Positions 30,436 to 39,659 of a DNA stretch of 64,000 nucleotides are shown here, in pieces. Position numbers and translations under genes: made by a program. A model generated the notes under the pieces. The model saw only the letters and a list, made by a program, of their open reading frames with translations. It had not been told where the DNA came from and ran no database searches. Source of the DNA: Synechococcus sp. ATX 2A4 (GTDB lineage Bacteria; Cyanobacteriota; Cyanobacteriia; PCC-6307; Cyanobiaceae); NCBI RefSeq assembly GCF_024346375.1, contig NZ_JAGQCV010000015.1, positions 1 to 64,000 of the forward strand, read 5' to 3'. Each line of letters opens with the position of its first letter. The stretch's first letter is position 1.

Positions 30436-31146
30436 TCAGGCCGGCAGCAGCACCGGCTGCCGGTAAGGGATGAAATTGGCCTTGCGGGTGCCACAGAGCG
30501 GGCAGACCCAGCTGTCGGGGATGGCCTCGAACGGGGTGCCGGCGACGATGCCGGAATCCGGGTCGCCGAGGGCGGGGTCGTAGATCACCGCGCAGACCTT
30601 GCAGACCCACAGGCCCGCCACGGGCTCGCTTTCCCCAGCCGCGCCCTGGCCCTGAAGGGCTTCGAGGGCCACGCTGTAGCGGTCGGCGTGGTGGTGCTCG
30701 ATCGGGGTGAGCCGGCCGAAGTTGCTGGCCGCCTGGCGGAAGAGGCCGGCGTGCTGCTCGGATTCGGCGATCTGCTCGGTGAATTCGGCCACGGCACCGT
30801 CGTCGCAGTCGGCGTGGGCTTGAGCAGCGAACTCCGGATACATGGTGGTGTACTCGTAGGTTTCGCCCTCGACCGCCAGCTCCAGGCAGCGGCTCAGCAC
30901 CTGCTGCCTGGCTTCCTCTGAGAGCGCGGCGGGATCGGCCACCACCAGCTCGGGATGGAGCAGGCGGAAATGCGCGAAGGCGTGCTCGGTTTCCTGGGCG
31001 GCGGTGTCGCGGAAGAGGCGGGCCAGCTCGCTGTTGCCGAGCTGTTTGGCCACATCAGCGAAAAAGAGGTATTTGCGGTTGGCCATGCTCTCGCCGCCGA
31101 AGGCCGCTTCGAGGTTGGCGAGGGTGCCGGGTTTGGAGATGTCCAT
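30436..31146 (-). CDS. Rubrerythrin
   Basis: The 236-residue protein has a four-helix di-iron domain with Glu ligands in [35 protein letters not shown] and [17 protein letters not shown]-terminal rubredoxin-like domain binds one iron through CKVCAVIYD and CPLCGTRK. Rubrerythrins reduce peroxide in the cytoplasm, drawing electrons through the rubredoxin site. The ATG at 31146 was chosen because upstream codons are low-complexity. It is convergent with the HxlR gene and divergent from a histidine-phosphatase gene. It fits a stress-defence neighbourhood together with the flavodiiron pair downstream. Confidence 0.9.
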   Translation of the reverse strand: MDISKPGTLANLEAAFGGESMANRKYLFFADVAKQLGNSELARLFRDTAAQETEHAFAHFRLLHPELVVADPAALSEEARQQVLSRCLELAVEGETYEYTTMYPEFAAQAHADCDDGAVAEFTEQIAESEQHAGLFRQAASNFGRLTPIEHHHADRYSVALEALQGQGAAGESEPVAGLWVCKVCAVIYDPALGDPDSGIVAGTPFEAIPDSWVCPLCGTRKANFIPYRQPVLLPA

Positions 31147-31344
31147 GGAGACGGCGTGCGGTGGGGACGGCGGGGTGCGGTGGGCGGGGCTGGGATGGAG
31201 CAGTTGACGGGGCTGTGGTGGGGCCTGGGATGGTGAAGGCATCCGTGGAACGGCCACCCCCTCGGTGGTCGAGCCTGCTCCGCTGCCACCATGGGCCGTG
31301 CGCCCGCAGGCGTCTGTTCCGGCCGGACCCACCGCCCAGCACCC

Positions 31345-32109
31345 ATGGCCTTGACGGCTACACACCGCCGCCGTGCTGTGGCCGTCATCGGCCCCCGGCT
31401 CCGCGCCACGGCTGTAGCTGCGGCTCTTGCAACGACGGCTGCTGTCTCCTCTCTGTCTGGCGGTGCTGCAGTTTCTGTTGCGGCTGCGGCCGCTGTTGCT
31501 GTGAGCGCCGTCGTGCTTGGTGCCGCACCTGTGGAGGCGCTGCCTCGGCAGGTGATCCTGCTGCGCCACGGCGACAAGGTGGCCTCAGGCGATGGCAACT
31601 ACAACCTCTCGGCCAACGGCCTTCTGCGCGCGATCAACCTGGGACGGCTCATCCCCGCCTGCTTCGGCGCCCCAACCCACATCCGCACTTTCTTCCTCAA
31701 CCCCGACACCAGCAAGAACGCCCGCAGCTACCAGAGCGCCGTGCCGCTCGGGGTGGCCACCGGGATCAACATCTCCATTTCCCAGGCCTCGGTGGAGGAT
31801 TCCTTCATGGATGGGCAGGACATCCTGCGCAAAGCGGCCTACAAGGGCGGAAACCTTGTTCTGTTCTGGGAGCACCGCCGGATGCCCGACCTGGCCCGGG
31901 GGCTGGGCTGGGCGACGATGCCCGCCATCGGCGCGATGGATTTCGACCAGATCTTCGTGCTGCGCTACACCAGGCCAGGCGTTCCCCCCCAAGTGGAAAG
32001 CCTGAGCCAGCACAAGTTGTTCGAGGCACCGTGTTTCCGCCAGGCCCGCTCGCCCCTGCCGACCGTGCCCCTGCCGACCGTGCCACTGCCTCAGTCAGTG
32101 GCTCGGTAA
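31345..32109 (+). CDS. Histidine-phosphatase-superfamily protein, exported
   Basis: The 254-residue protein has an unusually long alanine/valine-rich N-terminal segment ([19 protein letters not shown]), probably a signal peptide ending near residue 65. The phosphatase motif follows, with [13 protein letters not shown], where RHG carries the catalytic His. A later [14 protein letters not shown] may supply the second catalytic His. The C-terminus has the short repeat [13 protein letters not shown]. The substrate is unknown; similar cyanobacterial proteins are annotated only by superfamily. An upstream in-frame ATG at 31291 is possible, but the ATG at 31345 gives a basic n-region for the signal. 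Confidence 0.7.
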   Translation: MALTATHRRRAVAVIGPRLRATAVAAALATTAAVSSLSGGAAVSVAAAAAVAVSAVVLGAAPVEALPRQVILLRHGDKVASGDGNYNLSANGLLRAINLGRLIPACFGAPTHIRTFFLNPDTSKNARSYQSAVPLGVATGINISISQASVEDSFMDGQDILRKAAYKGGNLVLFWEHRRMPDLARGLGWATMPAIGAMDFDQIFVLRYTRPGVPPQVESLSQHKLFEAPCFRQARSPLPTVPLPTVPLPQSVAR

Positions 32110-32165
32110 GTGGTGATGGCGCTGCCTCAGGAGGTGAAGGGGCTAGCTCGGTAGTAGCGCTGGCT

Positions 32166-34016
32166 TCAGTAAGTGGCGCCACTGCGGCGCTGGTGCACGG
32201 CGGTGACGCCGGTGCCATCCAGCAGGCCGCCATGGCTCACCTGGGCATAGACCAGCCAGTGATCGCCGCATTCCATCCGCTGGCTCACGCTGGCCTCAAG
32301 CCAGGCCAGTGCTTCGGGCAGCACGGGCTGACCCGCCGGACTCTGCTCCAGCTCCAGGCCCGCCAGCCGGTCGGCGCCGGGGGGGTAAGGCTGCAGGAAG
32401 CGCTTCATCGGGCCGCTCTCGCGGCCTTCGGCCAGCACGTTGAGCACGAAGCGATCGCCCACGTGCAGCAGGCTTTCCACGGCCCGATCCCTGGCCACCG
32501 CCACCGTGAAGCCGGGCGGGGTGAAGCTGGCCTGGCTCACCCAGCTGGCCACCATGCCGCCGCTGAGGGCGGCGGCCCCCTCTCCCTTCACGCAGGTGAG
32601 CACGCAGAGCGAGCCCACCACCCGGCCCAAGGCCAGCACCGCCGGGTTGCTGCGGCTTTCGCTGAGGCCGCCGGCCACCACCCGCCGCTGACGCTTCTGC
32701 TGGTTGAGCAGCTGCCGCCCCAGGGCCGTGCCCGTTTCCTCCATGCGCTTGAGCGTGGGCGGATCGGGGCTGAACTTCACCCGGATCGGCTCGAAGGCGA
32801 AGCGGAAGCCGCCATCCCGCAGCTTGGTTTCCAGCAGATCAATGGCTTCACCGCTCCAGCCGAAGCTGCCGAACACCCCCACCGGCTTGGCGCGGTCACC
32901 TTCGGCCAGCAGGGTGCCGAGTGCCGAAACGATCGGCGTGGGGGCGTGGCCGCCCAGGGTGGGAGAGCCGATCAGCACCGCATCGCAGCTGCGGATCGTT
33001 TCAAGCAGCTGGTCGGGGGGAGCGAACTCGCAGTTGATGCTCTCCACCCGCACGCCCGTGCGCGCCACGCCCTGGGCGATCGCATCGGCGAGGGCGGCGG
33101 TGTTGCCGTAGGCACTGGCGTAGAGCAACGCCACCGACAGGCGGGTTTTCTCGAGGTTCTCGCCCCAGCGCCGGTAATCGGCCAGCAGGCTGCGCCAGCT
33201 TTCGGTGATCGCCGGGCCGTGGCCGGGCGCAATCGTGCGGATCTCCAGCTCATCGAGCCGGTCGACCACCGTTTCCACCTGGCGGGCCATCGGCGCCATC
33301 AGGCAGTCGTAGAAGTGACGCCGGTCTTCCTCGGTGCTGTCGCGGTTGGCCTCGGCATAGGCCTCGCTGCAGAGGTGGGCGGCGAAGAACTTGCCGCTCA
33401 TCAGCAGACCGGTGCGTTCCTCAAAGGCGATCAGGGCACCGGGCCAGCGGGGCGTGGGGGCAGGCAGCAGGGTGAGGCGGAAGCCACGGGCCAGTTCGCG
33501 GCTGACCTCCTGCTTCACCACATCGATCGGCGGCAGGGGCGGCAGCGGCGGTTCGTCCGCCTCACTGCCCGGAGCGGCGGGGCGGCGTTGCTGCCACAGC
33601 TCCTCCACCAGCCGGGCGCCGGTGTTGGAGGCCACCAGCATCAGGGCGGGCCAGGCCGCCGCCAGCTCGCGCAGCAGCGCCACCCGGTTGGGATTGACGT
33701 GACCGAGCACCACCTTGAGCGGCGCCTCCGCTGGCACCAAAGAGGCCAGCTGGGCCAGGAACGGCGCCGTGAAGGAAGCGCCCGGGGGATGGACCAGCAC
33801 CGGCGGGATCTCCCGCTGGGCACTGCTGCGGCCACCGGCGAACAGGAAGGCATTGGCACTGGTGCCGCGCTCCAGGCCGTACTCCACTTCGAAGCGCAGC
33901 CGCTTGGGGCTGAGGCAGCGCAGGCAGGTCAGGCCATCGTCGAGCGGAATGGTGATGACGCTGCGGTCGATCACTGCCGGGGCCGCAGTGGTGGGATCAA
34001 GAACGAGATCAGCCAT
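32166..34016 (-). CDS. flv1: Flavodiiron protein Flv1-type (cyanobacterial three-domain)
   Basis: The 616-residue protein has three domains: metallo-beta-lactamase-like (1 to about 270), flavodoxin (about 295-440, starting VALLYASAYGNTAALADAIA) and C-terminal flavin reductase (about 450-616, with GGMVASWVSQASFTPPGFTV). The usual HxExDH iron ligands are replaced (LGHVNPNRVALL), the mark of the Flv1/Flv2 class that pairs with Flv3/Flv4. Flv1-Flv3 reduce O2 to water downstream of photosystem I without making reactive oxygen. Its ATG overlaps the TGA of flv3 (TGATG), so the partners are translationally coupled. The called C-terminus is intact. Confidence 0.92.
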   Translation of the reverse strand: MADLVLDPTTAAPAVIDRSVITIPLDDGLTCLRCLSPKRLRFEVEYGLERGTSANAFLFAGGRSSAQREIPPVLVHPPGASFTAPFLAQLASLVPAEAPLKVVLGHVNPNRVALLRELAAAWPALMLVASNTGARLVEELWQQRRPAAPGSEADEPPLPPLPPIDVVKQEVSRELARGFRLTLLPAPTPRWPGALIAFEERTGLLMSGKFFAAHLCSEAYAEANRDSTEEDRRHFYDCLMAPMARQVETVVDRLDELEIRTIAPGHGPAITESWRSLLADYRRWGENLEKTRLSVALLYASAYGNTAALADAIAQGVARTGVRVESINCEFAPPDQLLETIRSCDAVLIGSPTLGGHAPTPIVSALGTLLAEGDRAKPVGVFGSFGWSGEAIDLLETKLRDGGFRFAFEPIRVKFSPDPPTLKRMEETGTALGRQLLNQQKRQRRVVAGGLSESRSNPAVLALGRVVGSLCVLTCVKGEGAAALSGGMVASWVSQASFTPPGFTVAVARDRAVESLLHVGDRFVLNVLAEGRESGPMKRFLQPYPPGADRLAGLELEQSPAGQPVLPEALAWLEASVSQRMECGDHWLVYAQVSHGGLLDGTGVTAVHQRRSGATY

Positions 34017-35776
34017 CAGTAGTGATTCCCCACCTTGCGGTGATGCACAGCCGTGGTGGCTTCGGTGTCAGACACCGTGCCCTCTTCCACCGCGGCGTAG
34101 ATGATCCAGTGGTCGGGGGTTTCCATGCGCTGCACCACCCGGCAGCCGAGGAAGGCGAGCGCATCGCTGAGCACCGGGCCACCGGCGGCGGCGCCCTCAA
34201 GGGTGGGCACACCGGCGAAGCGGTCGGCGCCCGGGGGGAAGCGCTTGAGGAAATGGCGCAGCAGGGGCTGGTAGTTGTCTTCGCGCAGGATGTTGAGCAC
34301 GAAGCGGTCGTCCACCTGCATCAGCGCCTCGATGGCGCGGTCTTTGGCCACGGCGATCGAGAGGCCCGGTGGATCGAAGCTGGCCTGGCTCACCCAGCTG
34401 GCCACCATGGCGCTGCTGCGTTCATGCTGGCGGGCGGTCACGATGTAAAGACCACCGCTGAGCCGCCCCAGCGCCTTGTCCACATCGGCATCGATCGCCT
34501 TCATGGCGGCGATCGTTTTCGCCTTGGTGAGCAGTTGGCCCAGGTCGGTGCCGGCCTCTTCGCAGCGCTGGTAATCGTTGCCATCGGGAGCCTGGCGGAT
34601 GCGCAGCGGCGCGAAGGCCTCCTTCTGGCCCAGGCCACGCAGCTGGCTGGCCACGCTGTCGATCGGTTGATCGTTGCCGCCGAAGGCGTCGTAGCAGGCC
34701 ACCCACTGCTTGGGCTTGAGCGCCGCCAGCAGCGTGCCGATCGACTGCTGCAGCTCCGCATCGGGGCTGGCGGGCCAGGTGGGCACCACCACGGCGCTGG
34801 CCTCCCCCACCAGGGCAGCCAACTCCTGGGGATCGGAGGCGCGCAGATCCACCAACTGCACCTGGGCTTCCGCCTTGCCGATGCCGCGGGCGATCGCCTG
34901 GCTGAGCCGGTCACAGAAGCCGTACTGGCTCACGTAACAGACCGCCGCATAGGTTTCACCGGCGCTGCGCTGGCTGCTCCAGTCGCGGTAGTCGCCGATC
35001 CAGAGGCGCAGGTGTTCGCGCAGCAGCGGCCCGTGGCCGGTGGCGATCATGGCGATCTCAGGCAGAGCGTCCATGCGCTTGAGCGCCTGCAGCACGCTGC
35101 GGGCGTTGGGGCCCATCAGGCAGTCGTAGTAGAAGCGGAAGTCGGGGGCAATCGCGCCGGGATCGACGTCGAAGACGTCGTTGCCGCAGTAGTGGAGGCC
35201 GAAGGCATCGCAGGTGTAAAGGATGCGGGTGCCGTGGTCGAACGAAAAGATCGTGTCGGGCCAGTGCAGGTTGGGGGCACTGAGGAACTCAACGCGGTGG
35301 GCCACGCCGCTCTCGGGGTTGGTGCCCAGATCCAGCTCCTCGCCACTTTTCACCGCGCGGCTGCGGAAGGGGCGGTGCACCTGGTCGGCCAGGTACGCGA
35401 TCGCCACCTTCGAGGCCACGATCTCGATCTCCGGGTTGCGGTCGAGCAGGGCGCCGATCAGGCCGGAGTGGTCGGGCTCGGTGTGGGACACGATCAGGTG
35501 ATCAATCGTGGCTGGATCGATCTGCTGCTCCAGCAGCGGCAGCCAGGTGGCTTCGAACTTGGCGTGGCTGGTGTCGATCAGGGCGGTGCGCTCCCCCCGC
35601 ACCAGGAAGGCGTTGTAGGTGGTGCCGTTGCGCAGGCCGAACTCGATGTCGAAGCGGCTGCGGTCCCAGTCAAGCGAGCGAAGCGTGGTGGTGTCGGGCC
35701 CGATCGGCTCGCACTGCAGCGAAAGGCGAGGCGGGGCAGTGGTGGCGACAGGCATCGACGGTGGCTGCGGGGGCAT
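34016..35776 (-). CDS. flv3: Flavodiiron protein Flv3-type
   Basis: The 586-residue three-domain flavodiiron protein has conserved iron ligands in VSHTEPDHSGLIGALL (HxExDH) and FYYDCLMGPNARSVL and the ATGHGPLLREH loop. The flavodoxin domain begins AAVCYVSQYGFCDRLSQAIA and the flavin-reductase domain contains AMVASWVSQASFDPPGL. With retained ligands it is the Flv3 partner of the following Flv1; together they act as a PSI electron safety valve under fluctuating light. The start at 35776 (with a second ATG 7 codons later) gives the family's normal length. The frame is open to 36001, but those codons look non-coding. Confidence 0.93.
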   Translation of the reverse strand: MPPQPPSMPVATTAPPRLSLQCEPIGPDTTTLRSLDWDRSRFDIEFGLRNGTTYNAFLVRGERTALIDTSHAKFEATWLPLLEQQIDPATIDHLIVSHTEPDHSGLIGALLDRNPEIEIVASKVAIAYLADQVHRPFRSRAVKSGEELDLGTNPESGVAHRVEFLSAPNLHWPDTIFSFDHGTRILYTCDAFGLHYCGNDVFDVDPGAIAPDFRFYYDCLMGPNARSVLQALKRMDALPEIAMIATGHGPLLREHLRLWIGDYRDWSSQRSAGETYAAVCYVSQYGFCDRLSQAIARGIGKAEAQVQLVDLRASDPQELAALVGEASAVVVPTWPASPDAELQQSIGTLLAALKPKQWVACYDAFGGNDQPIDSVASQLRGLGQKEAFAPLRIRQAPDGNDYQRCEEAGTDLGQLLTKAKTIAAMKAIDADVDKALGRLSGGLYIVTARQHERSSAMVASWVSQASFDPPGLSIAVAKDRAIEALMQVDDRFVLNILREDNYQPLLRHFLKRFPPGADRFAGVPTLEGAAAGGPVLSDALAFLGCRVVQRMETPDHWIIYAAVEEGTVSDTEATTAVHHRKVGNHY

Positions 35777-36658
35777 CGACTCTAGAAACGCTGCGGGAGT
35801 TTCCTTGCCTCCAGCAGCACCCGGGCTGGCTGGGCCGATTCGACAATCTGATGGCAGTGATCGGCGCGAGCAGAGCCAGGGCGGATCGGGGGTGTGAAGA
35901 GGACCTGGCCACGGGCCATGGCGGGGTTCGATGACCACCCTGGAGTCGTGTGAGCACCCCAGGCGGCGGGGGCGCAGAACAGGGTCCGCCACTGCCGCCA
36001 AGTGCTCGGGGAGTGCTCGGCAGGTACTCGGCAGGTACTCGGCGAGTTTGCATCATCTTGGCACCAGATCATTGCTGCTTATCGGAGGGATAGGCAAGTC
36101 CATTTGCAGCATGCACCCAACCGGATTGGGATGGGGTTAACTTCTCAGCCACTCCGCCTAAGGCCCATGTCTCGTCACTGAAGATCGCCATTCGCTGCAG
36201 AAGTTCGTGGCACTTGATTGCACCGGCAAGCACTCATCCAACCGCGAACTCGCCTTGTCATGCAGCCCCTCCATTCGGCCGAAGCAACAGTCCCCAATTC
36301 CCCTCCTTTGCCCACACCGCTGATGACCCATGACTGAGGCACCCCAATAAGACTGGGGCGATATGCCGGCGTGATCAGGGCACTCCAGCTGATCCCGCTG
36401 ACCCCATCGCGTTCAGCGAATGCGTGGCCATTGGTGGCAACGCAGATATGTCCAGCAGAGCTATTTCATGCTTCAGAACTTCTTTCATCTGAGGCACAGG
36501 CTTGCCCTGCTTGCACACATGAACAACTGAGCTCCCAGGCACTTCAACCACCCTCACCCTCACCCTCACTCTCACAGCCAGAGCCAGAGCCAGAGCCAGA
36601 GCCAGCCCAAGAGTTACATCCAGAACAAAACAATCTAAGTCACATCAAGAGGATTGAA
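35777..36658. promoter_or_regulatory. Divergent regulatory region between flv3 and sbtA
   Basis: This 880-base stretch has no gene I can support. It holds four 11-base direct repeats at 36003-36046 and, nearer sbtA, simple-sequence runs of CTCACC (about 36549-36571) and CAGAGC (about 36578-36607). The open frame through the simple repeats (from a GTG at 36371) is judged non-coding. Both flanking transcription units are CO2- and light-responsive in other cyanobacteria, so their promoters should be here. Confidence 0.5.
36003..36046. repeat. Four 11-base direct repeats upstream of flv3
   Basis: TGCTCGGGGAG, TGCTCGGCAGG, TACTCGGCAGG and TACTCGGCGAG are exactly contiguous. The 11-base period is close to one helical turn, so identical faces line up, as in multi-site regulator binding. 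A slippage repeat is the alternative. Confidence 0.65.
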
Positions 36659-37657
36659 TTGACAGACTTCATCAGACTATTCTTGGAGCAGTTTCAGTCT
36701 CCGACCCTTGGCTTCCTGATCGGCGGCATCGTTGTTGCTGCATTAGGGAGCGAACTGGCCATTCCAGATTCAATCTACAAGTTCATCAGCTTCTTCCTGT
36801 TGATGAAGATCGGCCTGACTGGCGGGATCGCCATTCGCAATTCCAACCCCACCGAGATCTTTCTCCCGGCGCTCGCGGCTGTGGGGATTGGCATCGCGAT
36901 CGTTTACATCGGTCGTTACACCTTGGGGAAGCTGCCAGGCATCAGCGTGCCTGATGCCGTGGCCACCGGTGGTCTGTTCGGAGCAGTGAGTGGCTCCACT
37001 CTGGCAGCGGTCCTGCCCCAGCTGGATGCCGCCAAGATCCCCTATGAGGCCTGGACGGCGGCCCTCTATCCCTTCATGGACATTCCCGCGCTGGTGACGG
37101 CGATCGTGGTGGCCAGCGTTTACTTCAGCAAGAAGTCCGGCAACGCTTCCGAGAAAGTCGAGATCTGGCCGATCATCAAGGAAAGCCTGCAGAGTTCGGC
37201 CGTCACCTCGCTGCTGCTGGGCGTGGCCCTTGGCATTCTCACCAAGCCAGAGCCCGTCTGGGATAGCTTCTTCAACCCTCTGTTCCGCGGCTTCCTCGCG
37301 ATTCTGATGATCATCATGGGGATGGAGGCCGCCCAGCGCATGAATGAGCTGCGTAAAGTTGCCCAGTGGTTTGCCATCTATGCCTTCTTTGCGCCCATCG
37401 TGCATGGTTTTCTGGCATTCGGTCTTGGCCTCATCATCCACAAGCTCACCGGCTTCAGCATCGGTGGCGCGGTGGTGCTGGCGGTGATCGCTGCGTCCAG
37501 CTCGGATATCTCGGGCCCGCCGACCCTTCGCGCTGGCATCCCGTCGGCGAATCCCTCGGCCTACATCGGTGCTTCCACGGCGATCGGCACGCCCGTGGCG
37601 ATCGCCATCTGCATCCCCCTGTTCATGGGGCTTGCAGAGATGATGATTGGCCGATAA
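36659..37657 (+). CDS. sbtA: Sodium-dependent bicarbonate transporter SbtA
   Basis: The 332-residue inner-membrane transporter matches SbtA through TDFIRLFLEQFQSPTLGF, MKIGLTGGIAIRNSNP, GGLFGAVSGSTLAAVLPQLD and ASSSDISGPPTLRAGIP. These are two inverted five-helix halves with a sodium/bicarbonate core at the GxxG/SSSDISGPP loops. It imports bicarbonate with Na+ for the carbon-concentrating mechanism. No ATG lies near the conserved N-terminus. The best start is a TTG at 36659 with AAGAGG 6 bases upstream; an in-frame GTG at 36371 would add 96 unusual residues. sbtB follows after 36 bases. Confidence 0.9.
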   Translation: MTDFIRLFLEQFQSPTLGFLIGGIVVAALGSELAIPDSIYKFISFFLLMKIGLTGGIAIRNSNPTEIFLPALAAVGIGIAIVYIGRYTLGKLPGISVPDAVATGGLFGAVSGSTLAAVLPQLDAAKIPYEAWTAALYPFMDIPALVTAIVVASVYFSKKSGNASEKVEIWPIIKESLQSSAVTSLLLGVALGILTKPEPVWDSFFNPLFRGFLAILMIIMGMEAAQRMNELRKVAQWFAIYAFFAPIVHGFLAFGLGLIIHKLTGFSIGGAVVLAVIAASSSDISGPPTLRAGIPSANPSAYIGASTAIGTPVAIAICIPLFMGLAEMMIGR

Positions 37658-37693
37658 ACGTTCAAAACCACAACCAATTCAGAAGTCAACGCC

Positions 37694-38008
37694 ATGAGTC
37701 AACAAGTCTGGAAGCTGGTGATCGTTGCAGAGGAAATCCTCTCCAAGAAACTCATCAAGCTCATCAAGGCTGCTGGTGCCACCGGTTACACCGTCAATGC
37801 AGCAGGTGGTGAAGGAAGCCGCAACGTACGCTCCACCGGAGAGCCAAGTGTGTCGCACACGCTTGCTAATGTGAAAATTGAGGTGCTCACCAGCACCCGT
37901 GAGCTGGCCGACAAGATCACCAGCGACATCGCGGCCAAGTATTATGCAGACTTCTCAATCATCACATACATCTACCAGGTGGAAGCCCTGCGCGATCACA
38001 AGTTCTGA
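37694..38008 (+). CDS. sbtB: PII-like regulator SbtB
   Basis: The 104-residue PII-fold protein is partner of SbtA. Features include [20 protein letters not shown] (first beta-alpha), a T-loop region around [16 protein letters not shown], and [20 protein letters not shown]. SbtB binds cAMP/AMP/ADP and clamps SbtA shut at low energy or high carbon. The chain ends EALRDHKF, so it lacks the C-terminal CGPxGC-type redox extension seen in Synechocystis-type SbtB. Disulfide-controlled hydrolysis should therefore be absent. It is co-transcribed with sbtA and followed by a strong terminator. Confidence 0.92.
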   Translation: MSQQVWKLVIVAEEILSKKLIKLIKAAGATGYTVNAAGGEGSRNVRSTGEPSVSHTLANVKIEVLTSTRELADKITSDIAAKYYADFSIITYIYQVEALRDHKF

Positions 38009-38083
38009 TGGGGGCTGGAATGCATCCACACTGAAGCGTTTCGATCCGTCCGGCTTCTGATCAGGCCTGCCTGCCATCTTCAT

Positions 38084-38118
38084 CCCGGCTGTGCGCCCAT
38101 CGCACAGCCGGGCTTTTC
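38084..38118 (+). terminator. Rho-independent terminator after sbtAB
   Basis: CCCGGCTGTGCG (38084-38095) and CGCACAGCCGGG (38101-38112) form a perfect 12-bp stem with a 5-base loop followed by CTTTTC, 75 bases after the sbtB stop. Confidence 0.88.
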
Positions 38119-38350
38119 AGCTGTTGAAACCTCTACAAAAGAAGTGGATGGAAAGTAGCGAAAGAAGTGGAGAGAAAGATGGCGAAAACGCTGGGTGACA
38201 GGCGGCGAATCACCTTCTGGCACGCCTGGCGCCAGCGCCAAACACCAACCCAAGCGCCCCGGACCCTGGCGGCGGACCGGGCCCGTATCTCCTGAAGGCG
38301 GGAGACAGGCTGCCTGCTCTTGATCAAACTGTTGGCTGCTCCTGGCCGCC

Positions 38351-39640
38351 ATGACCTCCACCGCCGGTTCGAACCGCCTCAGCCTGGAGGGCCTGCGCCA
38401 GAGCCTCGGACCCGGCATCCTCCTGGCCGGCGCCGCCATCGGCGGCTCGCACCTGGTGTCCTCCACCCAGGCGGGTGCCTCCTACGGGCTGGGGTTGGTG
38501 GGGTTGGTGCTGCTGATCAACCTGATCAAGTACCCCTTCCTGCTGGTGGGCACGCGCTTCACGGCGGCCACCGGCGTGAGCCTGCTGGAGGGATATCAGC
38601 GCCAGGCCGGCTGGTATCTGCCCCTGTTCCTGCTGATCACCGCCGCCACCGGCGTGGCCAACATCGCAGCAGTGGCAGCAGTGTGCGGCAGCCTCGCCAC
38701 CAACCTGCTGCCCGCCGGGTTCGGAGCGTCACTGCCACCCACCACGTTGGCCATAGGGATGCTGGGTTTCTGCCTGGTGCTGCTGCTTTGGGGGCGATAC
38801 CGCAGCCTTGATCGCTTCAGCAAGGTGGTCGTGGCCCTGCTGGTGGTGAGCACCGCCGTGGCCACCCTGGCCGCCCTGCTCAAGGGGCCCGCCTCAGGGG
38901 AATCGATCGGAGCGATGTTCAGCCCCAGCCCCTGGACCCTCTCGGCATTGCCATTCCTGATCGCGCTGATGGGCTGGATGCCCTGCCCGCTCGATCTGGC
39001 GGCCTGGTCGTCGCTGTGGATCTTTGCCCGCCGCGAGGATTCCCGCCACGTGAGCACCAGGGCGGAAGCGGAGGCCGACTTCAACATCGGCTACCTCGTG
39101 ACGGTGGTGATGGCGGTGCTGTTCGTGCTGCTGGGGGCCTGGGTGATGCACGGCACCGGGCGCAGCTTCTCGCCGGCCGGCGGCGTGTTCGCTCAGCAGC
39201 TGATCCAGCTCTACACCGCCAGCCTGGGCGGTTGGGCCCATGCGCTGATCGCCGGCGCCGCGTTCACCACCATGTTCAGCACCGTGATCACCTGCCTGGA
39301 TGGTTACCCCCGTTCCGCGTCAGCAGGGCTGCGCCTGTTGCGGGGCTTCGAGGGCCGCGAGGTGCACAGCCGCAGCGACCACGGGCTCTGGATCGTGATC
39401 CACGGGGTAGCCGCCGCCGCCGTGCTGCTCTTCTGGGCCAGCTCGATGGGGGCGCTGGTGCAGCTGGCGATGGTGGTGTCGTTCGTGACCACCCCCCTGC
39501 TGGGCTGGATGAACCTGCGGGTGATGCAGGGCCGGCAGGTGGCGCCGGCGGATCGACTGGGGCCGCTGCTGCTGGGGATCGCCCAGGTGGGGCTGGTGGT
39601 TCTGAGCGTGTTCGTGGTGGTGTTTGCCCTGAGTCGCTGA
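38351..39640 (+). CDS. NRAMP-related transporter with altered metal site
   Basis: The 429-residue, eleven- to twelve-helix LeuT-fold protein is related to NRAMP Mn/Fe transporters. Helix 1 reads GPGILLAGAAIGGSHLVSST where canonical NRAMPs have DPGN. The helix 6 region is GWMPCPLDLAAWSS, keeping the M of the (A/M)xP(H/C) motif region but changed around it. Loss of the DPGN Asp/Asn argues against ordinary Mn2+ or Fe2+ transport and suggests another substrate, as in NRAMP-related Mg or Al carriers. The next gene lies opposite. An upstream spacer (38119-38350) holds two AAAGAAGTGGA repeats on the plus strand. Confidence 0.72.
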   Translation: MTSTAGSNRLSLEGLRQSLGPGILLAGAAIGGSHLVSSTQAGASYGLGLVGLVLLINLIKYPFLLVGTRFTAATGVSLLEGYQRQAGWYLPLFLLITAATGVANIAAVAAVCGSLATNLLPAGFGASLPPTTLAIGMLGFCLVLLLWGRYRSLDRFSKVVVALLVVSTAVATLAALLKGPASGESIGAMFSPSPWTLSALPFLIALMGWMPCPLDLAAWSSLWIFARREDSRHVSTRAEAEADFNIGYLVTVVMAVLFVLLGAWVMHGTGRSFSPAGGVFAQQLIQLYTASLGGWAHALIAGAAFTTMFSTVITCLDGYPRSASAGLRLLRGFEGREVHSRSDHGLWIVIHGVAAAAVLLFWASSMGALVQLAMVVSFVTTPLLGWMNLRVMQGRQVAPADRLGPLLLGIAQVGLVVLSVFVVVFALSR

Positions 39641-39659
39641 GACCGGCAGCGGCTGGGGT

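Noticed and set aside
31161-34022. 953-codon plus-strand open frame across the phosphatase and flv1
   Set aside because: The minus-strand flv1 and the other-frame phosphatase carry all recognisable domains. This frame is compositionally typical of antisense shadow.
36371-36658. N-terminal extension of SbtA from a GTG
   Set aside because: The stretch contains simple-sequence repeats and is absent from the family; conserved sequence starts at the TTG at 36659.
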